The translations under genes and the position numbers were made by a program. The notes beneath the pieces were generated by a model that worked only from the letters and a program-made list of their open reading frames with translations, was not told the origin of the DNA and searched no databases. From Massospora cicadina (lineage: Eukaryota; Entomophthoromycota; Entomophthoromycetes; Entomophthorales; Entomophthoraceae): DNA of 64,000 nt. Each line of letters opens with the position of its first letter. Positions within the stretch are counted from its first letter, which is position 1. Location of the stretch: NCBI GenBank assembly GCA_022478985.1, contig JAKSZP010008038.1, forward strand, positions 1 through 64,000, written 5' to 3'. Below, one piece after another: positions 56,800-64,000 of the stretch.

Positions 56800-57141
56800 C
56801 TAGGATGAGGATAGAATCAGGAATTCGAGGACGCTGGACCAAGAAACCTGAATATGACAGTGGGTCATATACCCTGATGGGGGAAAACTGGATCCCAGGA
56901 AAATATCATCACGAGTAAATTGATCAGCCCAGCATGACAAGAGGTCGTGGGGACCGCGCTCTGAGTAGGCGGTAGCAAGGAGGAAGAGGAGGAATGTCAT
57001 ATGCCAAAGGTCGTCCTGAACAGCGTTGAGTAATGATGAGTGAACTCCGCTTAAACCAATGAAGTATTTGACCAGGTGTCCAAAGCAGTGTTTCCATGCC
57101 CAGTCCTTTTCTCGCTGGAAATCTAGGCAAGAGGGGGAATG
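56800..57141 (-). pseudogene. Second antisense coding block of Gypsy-A, abutting the 3' LTR
   Basis: Minus-strand open reading of about 100 codons from the LTR edge: LDFQREKDWAWKHCFGHLVK, YFIGLSGVHSSLLNAVQDDL, FLLFLLATAYSERGPHDLLS and IQVSWSSVLEFLILSSS, then stop. It is rich in Trp and Leu with one hydrophobic stretch. It could be an upstream exon or a separate ORF of the same antisense unit as 55373-56563. Family unknown. Confidence 0.42.
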
Positions 57142-58324
57142 TGTTGGGATTTTTGCCCATATTCCCAGCCTGCTAGATCACCTGGTATCACTAGGGAAAA
57201 ATTCCCTAAAGCAAAGTGAATTGGAAATAGTTTGACCCAAATTTTGGAGGAACTTTGTTCAGGGGATTTTAGGACATTTGTCTGGTCATATCCATTGGGG
57301 ATCGATCAGGATGAATACCTAATATCTCATTGGGTGGAGCGGCCAACGAAATAGGGACATCTGATAGTGATTAACTATCAGGTGTACCAATTGGGATTGG
57401 TCAGGTTTTATCACCAACTGATTAGGAATGTTTAATGAGTTGTAAGGCGAGTGATGCCACCTGCAACTAGCAAATCGATCAGTTGGTGAAGTGACCTGCC
57501 ATAATGGGTAAAAAGTCCCATTACCTAAGCAGGTCGCTAGCCAATTATGGTTGATTCACTTGGATTAAGAGGAAAATGTTAGGGACACATTTCCGACTCT
57601 TTCCTTTTGAGGTCTTGAGGATGTCCAACGATGGATTTTTAGCCAGGATGGGGAAGACCATCGCTACTGAGACGAGAAAGGGTGATTCAATAGCAACGGC
57701 TGCCAATTCAGTGAAGAGGTGTCAACTGAGGGTTAGACAGCTGAATCCCCTATAAATTCCCTAAGATTCACTCAAATAAGAGATAGATAAAAAACATAGA
57801 TAAAAAACATAGTTAAAAACAAATTTACACTTATACATTACTACTTTAGAACATTATTAGTTTTATTGTAGATTCAGTAATAGTTAGACTATCAGCATCT
57901 AGCGTGAAGATTCCATTTTAAGGATAATATTGCAGAAGGCAATAATTGGTAGACTCTCAGAGAAGAGTAGAGATCTGAGCGGGGATCTAGAGATGAAGGG
58001 AACCATGGCTAAGGGATTGCTGCCAACTGTGTGTTGGGCTGAAGGAGACTGCCATCAGAGGATCTTAATGAAGATCAAGTGGACAGGATTACAGGGAACA
58101 AATCCCTACAAGTATGATATCAAGTACTAATTGAGAATACCAGCCAAAGCGTTGGGCCTGAAAATAATTCTAACTCTACTACGGATAATAGTCATCATAG
58201 TATTATCAGATTATATATATATATATTCTTACAATGCGAGGTGCATGAGGAAATCGAACCTGTGCAGTAGAAAGATTACTAGGGTTGACCTCCAATAAAT
58301 AACCCAACGGAGTAAATTTTTAAA
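57142..58324 (+). repeat. Gypsy-A 3' LTR
   Basis: 1183 bases, collinear with 48720-49896. An open frame at 57930-58130 is not kept in the 5' copy and is not considered a gene. Confidence 0.94.
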
Positions 58325-58329
58325 GATGG
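58325..58329. repeat. Gypsy-A target-site duplication, right copy (GATGG)
   Basis: Matches 48715-48719. The Gypsy-B reading DEM/VWFQGRL is continuous across it. Confidence 0.92.
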
Positions 58330-59372
58330 TTTGGTTTCAGGGGCGCCTATAGGTTCCTGCTGGACTACTTCGCCTGGAAATCATCTGGGACCTTCATGAT
58401 GGACTTACCATTGGTCATCCTGTTAAAGCAAAGACTTTAGAGTTAATACAGAGCACATACAATTGCAAGGGCTTGCCTGCTCAGGTGGGGCGGTATTGTA
58501 AGAGATGTTTAATATGCAATCAATTGAAGCCAGATTGTCAACCTTTAGCGGGGTTTTTGGTACCAGTCCAGAAAGCTGAAGGGCCCTGGACTTCCCTATC
58601 AGTGAATTATATTGTAGAACTACCTGTCTCAGATGGTTACAATGTTATCATGGTGGTGGTGGACCGGTTTACAAAGTTCACCCATTTCATTTCTTGCAGA
58701 ACTACAATAACAGTGGATGAGATGGCCAGACTCTTTGTCATGCATGTGTTGCGCTCCATGGAGTTCCCCAAGAGATTATAAGTGTCCAGGGACCTCAATT
58801 TACCTCTGTATTCTGGGAAGAGTTGTGTAAGACTCTTCAGATTCGCCCTTGCCATTCGACTGCCTATCACCCACAATCAGATGGGCAGACTGAACGAGTG
58901 AACCAGTGCTTGGAGCAGTTCCTGCGGTGTTACACCGCCGCGGATCATTCAGATTGGGCTTCTCACCTTCCCATGGCCCAGTGTAGCTACAACAATACCT
59001 TGCACTCCTCGATCAGTTGTTCCCCATTTTTCTCCAGACATGGCTTTAACCCCGCCTTTAATATTGAGACCAGCTGTGGGTATAAGGTTGAAGCAGTGGT
59101 GGACTTTGCCAAGACAATTAAGAAGGTCCACCAGGGGGTTTCCACAAGTTTGGAGGCGGCAATGCAGATGTATAAGGAGAACGCTGATTGGAAGCGCCAA
59201 GTGGGTCCTTCATACAGGGAAGGGTATCTCGTGATGCTTGATGCTCATAACATCCCTATCAAGCAGCCATGAAAGAAGCTGGGACCAAAGAGGATTGAGC
59301 CCTACCGCGTTGTTAGAAAGGTGGGCCATGCTTCATACCAGATAGATCTCCCCCTTCTTTCCAGATCTTCTC
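58330..59372 (+). pseudogene. Gypsy-B integrase (catalytic residues lost)
   Basis: The zinc-binding part reads IGHPVKAKTLELIQ and CKRCLICNQLKPDC (about 58410-58540). In the core, SVNYIVELP stands where SVDYI is expected (about 58600, Asp to Asn). After a slip near 58780, ISVQGPQFTS stands where ISDQGPQFTS is expected (Asp to Val). HPQSDGQTERVNQCLEQFL (about 58870) keeps the Glu. The C-terminal domain continues to 59270 and beyond. Confidence 0.88.
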
Positions 59373-59373
59373 T

Positions 59374-59736
59374 GTGTTTCATGAGAGCAAACTGATGTTG
59401 TTTGAGGGCTCCCCACCAGAGACTCCTGAGGCCTATCTCATGGATGGGGCGCCAGAGTGGGAGGTGGAAGAAATAGTTGCCTCCCGCCGCATTAAAAGAA
59501 GACTCAATTACCTGGTATCCTGGAAGGGCTTTACCACTGCAGAGACAGTTAGGTTCCAGTGCGCGACTGTATGCATGCCCAAGATCTGATTGAAGCCTTC
59601 CACAAGCATTTCCCCAGGCTGCTAGATATCAACCTAAACTGACCATTGCCGCCATATAGTTGGCCCCTGCCCACAAGAACTTTTCCCTTGCGCAAGCCCC
59701 TGGAGGGGGTTGAGCCCCATTGGGAGGAGAGGGTAA
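59374..59736 (+). pseudogene. Gypsy-B chromodomain and polypurine tract
   Basis: EWEVEEIVASRRIKRRLNYL, then VSWKGFTTAETVR, form a chromodomain. The second half is shifted. The reading ends before GGGAGGAGAGGGTAA at the LTR edge. Confidence 0.82.
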
Positions 59737-60592
59737 TGTCATGTGCACATGAAGTCATTTTAGGGGACCAACCCTAAAGATAAGGATGTGCGTTAGGAGG
59801 CCCAGAAGGTGAAGCTACAGGCCCTCCCTGACTTGAGGCGTACCCTAGACCAACGCTGGGTATGGGCAAAATATGCCCAGGTTGGTATTAGTGGGGTGCC
59901 AAATGTACAGCCCCTCATATTGGCCCAGGTATTAAAAAGGAAGGTCTACCAAATTAACACAGACAGTTCCATTCAGTTCATTGAGGAACATGGCTTTGAA
60001 ACTCGTTAAATTTACAAAACAATGCATTTGGGTCAAACCAAACTTCAAGTGATAACTAGAGTAAAGTCAGTTTTGGCTTATTTAACTAATTTGGATGGTA
60101 GCGTTGCCTTATTGGTGGGTCAGTGCTTGGGTCCACTGCAGCAAACCTCATATTCCCCCATCGACAATTAGTTGTGTTTTCTCCAATCAACATTTCTTGT
60201 TGGTTGACTTCCCAAATAAACCTTTTCCCATTTTTACGTTTTTACTTATTATGATATTCTGAACGCTCCTGTGCATTAACCTCTTTGAGAAGGTCTCACG
60301 CTCTGTTAACCTTACCATTGCAAATACATTGCAGCTATCCCCTTATGAACCGTTGGTTCGCCCAGGTTCCCTCCAATTTGGGTCGCTTAGCCCTTTTCTT
60401 TTTGTGCACCGCGTCGCTTTTGGTGGGTTTGTTATTATAAAACTTGCACTTCTATGCCTAAGTTGTTATTGCTCTAGCACCCTCTGCTGGGCTCTAATTA
60501 CTTTAGCACTAACGGCTAGTTCCCTGGCGTTGGCCTTGTGCACCGTGTACTGCCACGCTGGGAACAGGAGAGTTATAGACACTCTCCTTACA
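59737..60592 (+). repeat. Gypsy-B 3' LTR
   Basis: About 856 bases, pairing with 45026-45877. TGTAC follows at 60593-60597. Confidence 0.92.
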
Positions 60593-60597
60593 TGTAC

Positions 60598-61339
60598 TGG
60601 ACACTGGGGCTCTAATTGACATCATATACTCTAACTCACGAGGAAGCTGAAGTTCATGCCTGATATCAATTGAACCTGAAGTACAAAACTATTGGAACAG
60701 ACATTCCTGCACTCTAGGAGCCTATTTGGTGCTACCCTTATGCTTTGAGCACATGGTCCTATGGCACCAGCAGAATTTAGACAATGACTACTATGTCTTC
60801 TTGATTGGGACGCAGTTCATTCTGGAGTTTGTGTGAAGATTGACTTCAAGTTCAGCACTGTGAGCATCTTGAGTTACTAACTTCTACTAGTATTTAAGGA
60901 CAAGGGTGTCAAAAAGCAGAAGCACCAGATGTGCTAAGTAAAAAGATCAATCTACTTATCCCATCCACTAAACTATTACTAAGAAGGATGTGAAGTAGTT
61001 AACACCAACTGTTATCACAGAAGAAGGGCTTCCACTGAGTGCTAACGAGAATATAGAGATTTGGCCAGGGGATCTATGCTGAATGACCATGCCAATTAGT
61101 GTGCAGATTCTGATGGATACCATTTTTGGAGTCTACAGTCATGATGTAATCCATGAGAAAAAACCTAGAGTATTACCAGGGTTTTTTAACACAAACTAAG
61201 CTGGAGAGTTGAGCATCATCTTGAGAAATATCACAACTCAACCTACCAAAATCAAAAAAGACAAGTTGTTGAACTGACCCAATTAACTAGTTGCCATAAA
61301 TTGAATCTGTACATGCTGTAGGGGAATTTTTGATTAGCT
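60598..61339 (+). pseudogene. Gypsy-C protease, downstream half (broken)
   Basis: Starting at the insertion point the frame reads LDTGALIDIIYSNS. Together with ILAV at 45010-45025 it makes a retropepsin site. Later pieces (YYVFLIGTQFILEF, about 60790-60830) equal the distal block NYDILIRMEFLQKY of Gypsy-A. Stops are frequent. Confidence 0.8.
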
Positions 61340-62200
61340 CAGTTTGAGGATGTGACCCCTAAAAAACAGAAGAAGCTTGACGAGCTGTTGGATGAGTTCA
61401 GCGACATCCTTAGTACCGAAACTAATGACTATGGCCTCTGCAAGGGCATGGTCCATAAGATTGGTACATCTTCCATTGTATTGTTTAAATCCAAACCCTA
61501 ATGCCCCTAAAAGCAGAGTGCATCATTATTACTCAAATGCTGAACCATATAGATAAAGCAGGGATAAACAGATCATCAAAGATTCCATGTGCCTATCTTT
61601 TGTCTCTTGTATGCAAAAAGGATGGAACCCATCTAATACTTTGAGACTACAGCTGTTTAACTAAGATAACTGATAAGGACTCTTACCTTCTCCCATGTAT
61701 TGATGATGTTCTGAAACGTCTGGGTGGCTAAAAGTACTTTTCAGTAAGATCTGGCCAGTGGCTATTGGCAGATGGTGCTCTAACATAAAGATCAGGAGAA
61801 GTGCAATCTTATTAGTAGTCAGGAGTTTTTTGAGCCCAAAAGGATAACGCAGGGCTCTTAACGCCCCTTCTACCTTCCAGCGCATTATAAATCGCCTTTT
61901 TGGTGATATAAAGCTATCCAGCGTTCTATTATATCTTGGAGACCCTAAAATATTCAGATGAACATTATAAGAGCATCTACAGCACCTCTGAAAGGTCTTT
62001 ACAAATCTATGAGCATCTAATATGAAGTTAAAATGGAGCAAGTGCACCTTTCTCAAGAGCTAGTTATAGTTCCTTGAGCATGAGATCAGTTCTAGTGAAA
62101 TAAAGCCTCAAGGTGGGAAAGTTTAAGCAATTGTGGCTATGGAGCCACTCAAAAGCATGAGGGATATCCAAGTTTCCTTGTAATGGCGGGATATTACTGG
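61340..62200 (+). pseudogene. Gypsy-C reverse transcriptase (heavily decayed)
   Basis: Readable pieces: KKLDELLDEFSDILSTETND, DYGLCKGMVHKIGT, DLASGYWQMVL and DQEKCNLI (about 61750-61810), with RITQGS near 61838. The YXDD site is not readable. It is the oldest pol in the window and is related to Gypsy-A. Confidence 0.75.
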
Positions 62201-62880
62201 TAGTCTATCCCTAATTCACAGGCTTAGTGGCACCCATAACATACCTTCTAATTAAGGAAAAGAAGTTTAAATGGGTCCTGAAACAGGAGAAGGCCTTCAC
62301 GGAGGTAATAGAAAGATTGGTAGAGGCGCCAATCTTGCCCTACCCTGATTTCAACAAACTGTTTCACCTCTATACCAATGCCAGTAATATAGGACTTGGT
62401 GCGATACCTGACACAATTAGATGAAGATGGGGTGGATCATTCAATCAAATGCAATTTTAAGGCGTTCAGCAAGGCAGAGTTGAATTACACGATCACTGAA
62501 CAGGAGTGCCTGGTGGTGATCTGAGCAGTCAAAAACTTCAGACTTTACTTGTATGAGGTACATTTCAATGTAGTTACAGAGCATTCATTTCTTTGCTGGT
62601 TTCAGAACATGAGGAATCCTGAAATACGCCTTTACCGCTGGGCAGTGTTACTTCAAGGATATGATTTTGAGATCATACACCAAGCTGAGGACAAACACCT
62701 GAACACTGACAGCCTATCACGATTGCCAGTGTTCCACTTACAAGTGCAAGAGAGAGATAAAAACTACAACTTAATTGGGTTACAAGAAGCAGCCTGGCAT
62801 AACAAAATAGATGAATTCATAAATAATACCGGAAAGGTGTTCCAAAGACACCCAGCGTGTCAATGGAAACCCTTAAAATA
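62201..62880 (+). pseudogene. Gypsy-C RNase H and connection
   Basis: Pieces: FKWVLKQEKAFTEVIERLVE, KAFSKAELNYTITEQECLVV, then TGA where Trp is expected, AVKNFRLYLYEVHFNVVTEH and GYDFEIIHQAEDKHLNTDSL. They match the Gypsy-A RNase H closely in order. Confidence 0.82.
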
Positions 62881-62933
62881 AGATCCATAAAAAGTGGTAC
62901 CCTTTTATTAGGCCCAGTGACTGAATGAAATAG

Positions 62934-63966
62934 GTGATGGTGGCTCATAAGCACGTGGGCCACAGAAGATTTCAGAAAACGCTGTCATACCTGAAAGTGC
63001 AATTCTACTGGGAGTGTATGTCTGATGAAGTGCACCAAGCTTTAGAGTTATGCATACCCTGTGTGAGTTTCTTCACAATGGAGAAGCGCTTTGGATTTAT
63101 TCCAATCCCACCTATAGCACCATTCACAATATATCAACTGACGTGGTGAAACCTCTACTGACGTCCTCCAGCAGATCAAAGTTCATATTAGTAGTGATCA
63201 ACCACTTCACTAAGTGGGTTGAGGCCTCCACAGTTAATATGTATACCCCAAACTCCACAGATCGTTTTTTTACAACCAAGTTAACACAAGGCATGGTTGC
63301 CCTCAAGTTTTACTTTTAGACAATGGAAAGAATTACATTCAGATGTGAGAAAGTTAATAACCTAGTGGGAATGAAACGGCAGTTACTCACTCCCTGCACA
63401 CCATCCTTAAAATGGAAGTGTTAATCAAGTCAATGTAATCTTTGGAGGAATTTGAAGAAAATGGCCCTCAACTAAAAATTATAATGGTATCAGTTGCTGC
63501 CCTCAGAGTTTTTAGCTTAACAGTTAAGCCACCACCGAGTAATTAAGATGTCTCCTTTAAAAGCCCTGTATGGGCGAGAGCAGCACTGCTGACCCTACTA
63601 GCACCAATAATCTCAGTGGATTGAAAGAACCTGCCGCCTGAAAGCTATCAACAGGAGTTAGCTGAAGAACTTATCATAATTCAAACTGATGTTTCAAGAA
63701 TATTGAGGCGACCATCACATAAAAGTCAATGGGAAAGTCAAAGATAAACTAAGCTACCAGAGTTCATCCTAGGGTACAAAGTTTTTCCCTATCATCTATG
63801 GGAATCACAGACAGAGAATTACATGCCATATGGACAGTGACTGCTGCTGTCTTGGCAAAGAAAGGAGCCAAATACTCTATTTGGGATTATGATACTGACA
63901 TTGTATTTAATAGATTTAATGCTTAGCACCTTAGGTCATTCCACTAGTCTCATCATGGGAGGGAAG
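62934..63966 (+). pseudogene. Gypsy-C integrase (heavily decayed)
   Basis: The zinc-binding part reads VAHKHVGHRRFQKTLSYL and ALELCIPCVSF (about 62940-63070). The core is largely lost, apart from ILVVINHFTKWVEA (about 63185) where VDHFTKW is expected. There is no chromodomain and no antisense block like that of Gypsy-A. GGGAGGGAAG (63957-63966) is the purine tract. Confidence 0.75.
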
Positions 63967-64000
63967 TGTCACAGATGATGCTGTAAGTATACCAGCATAA
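63967..64000 (+). repeat. Start of probable Gypsy-C 3' LTR, cut by the window edge
   Basis: TGTCACAGATGATGCTGTAA follows the purine tract. GATGATGCTGTAAGTATACC resembles GGATGAGGCTGCAAGTGTAC near 42119. Confidence 0.55.

Larger units (their letters stand above)
48720..58324 (+). mobile_element. Gypsy-A, complete 9.6 kb Ty3/gypsy element with an extra antisense region
   Basis: LTRs at 48720-49896 and 57142-58324 start TGTTGGGATTTTTGCCC and end in TTTTTACA (mutated to TTTTTAAA on the right). The GATGG duplications are at 48715-48719 and 58325-58329. Gag with a CCHC knuckle, protease, RT, RNase H and integrase (no chromodomain) are on the plus strand. About 2 kb between integrase and the 3' LTR holds antisense coding relics. 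AAGAGGGGGAATG precedes the 3' LTR. The LTRs are close to one another, so it inserted fairly recently, but pol carries many TGA stops and an integrase Asp to Asn change. Confidence 0.94.
45026..60592 (+). mobile_element. Gypsy-B, Ty3/gypsy element with chromodomain, carrying nested Gypsy-A
   Basis: LTRs at 45026-45877 and 59737-60592 begin TGTCATGTGCACATGA and end CTCCTTACA, with a TGTAC duplication outside. The internal part runs through protease, RT and RNase H to 48719, is cut by Gypsy-A, then resumes at 58330 with integrase and chromodomain. The tract GGGAGGAGAGGGTAA precedes the 3' LTR. The space between 5' LTR and protease is only about 0.7 kb and gag is not recognisable. Integrase acidic residues are lost. 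Confidence 0.92.

Noticed and set aside
57930..58130. Small ORF inside the Gypsy-A 3' LTR
   Set aside because: The 5' LTR copy (about 49510-49710) is not open over the same span.
28480..62600. Reassignment of TGA to tryptophan in this genome
   Set aside because: TGA often stands for Trp in the elements, but TAA and TAG also replace Gln, and the IPI3 gene uses TGG for all Trp codons with no in-frame TGA. Transition decay explains it.

Overview
This is a repeat-dominated stretch of a large, AT-rich eukaryotic genome, most likely fungal and perhaps basidiomycete. The clues are chromodomain Ty3/gypsy elements, Tad1-like LINEs (zinc-knuckle ORF1, APE-type endonuclease, C-terminal CCHC), Helitron-like 3' ends, and one host gene with 39-54 base introns. 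No species can be fixed from sequence alone. Only one host gene is supported: an IPI3/WDR18-type WD40 ribosome-biogenesis gene (36919-38579), with four exons and an apparent one-base deletion in a homopolymer.

Layout. 1-9.8 kb: LINE-A (minus strand) is split in its reverse transcriptase by a complete LTR element, Gypsy-1 (907-6488, minus, TSD GTAGG). 9.8-16.2 kb: an AT-rich Helitron-like element is interrupted by LINE-B (10480-15759, plus, 15-base TSD). 16.2-22.3 kb: Gypsy-2 (plus) is a complete chromovirus with near-identical LTRs and the least decayed pol, sitting against a Helitron-like 3' terminus. 22.3-23 kb: a second Helitron-like end, a tRNA-headed SINE and a tRNA-like relic. 23-31.1 kb: LINE-C (minus, 8.1 kb, 16-base TSD) carries a long ORF1 relic with W/AGF-type repeats. 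31.1-36.6 kb: Helitron-like debris, tandem repeats, two tandem SINEs that share a target site, and a 2 kb inverted repeat. 36.6-41.4 kb: the host gene and quiet AT-rich DNA. 41.5-64 kb: a minus-strand gypsy fossil (Gypsy-D), then three gypsy elements nested one inside the next. Gypsy-C is oldest. Gypsy-B is inserted in its protease (TSD TGTAC), and Gypsy-A is inserted in Gypsy-B pol (TSD GATGG).

Nearly all element genes are broken by frameshifts and by stops of the CAG/CAA/CGA/TGG to TAG/TAA/TGA type, so the window is a layered record of insertions rather than a set of cooperating genes. The most unusual signals are: an antisense coding relic between integrase and the 3' LTR of Gypsy-A; two independent 25 bp inserts of the same sequence, each flanked by a target-site duplication; a W/AGF-repeat ORF1 in LINE-C; a SINE family that has used one target twice; and apparent self-priming sites in the three chromodomain elements.
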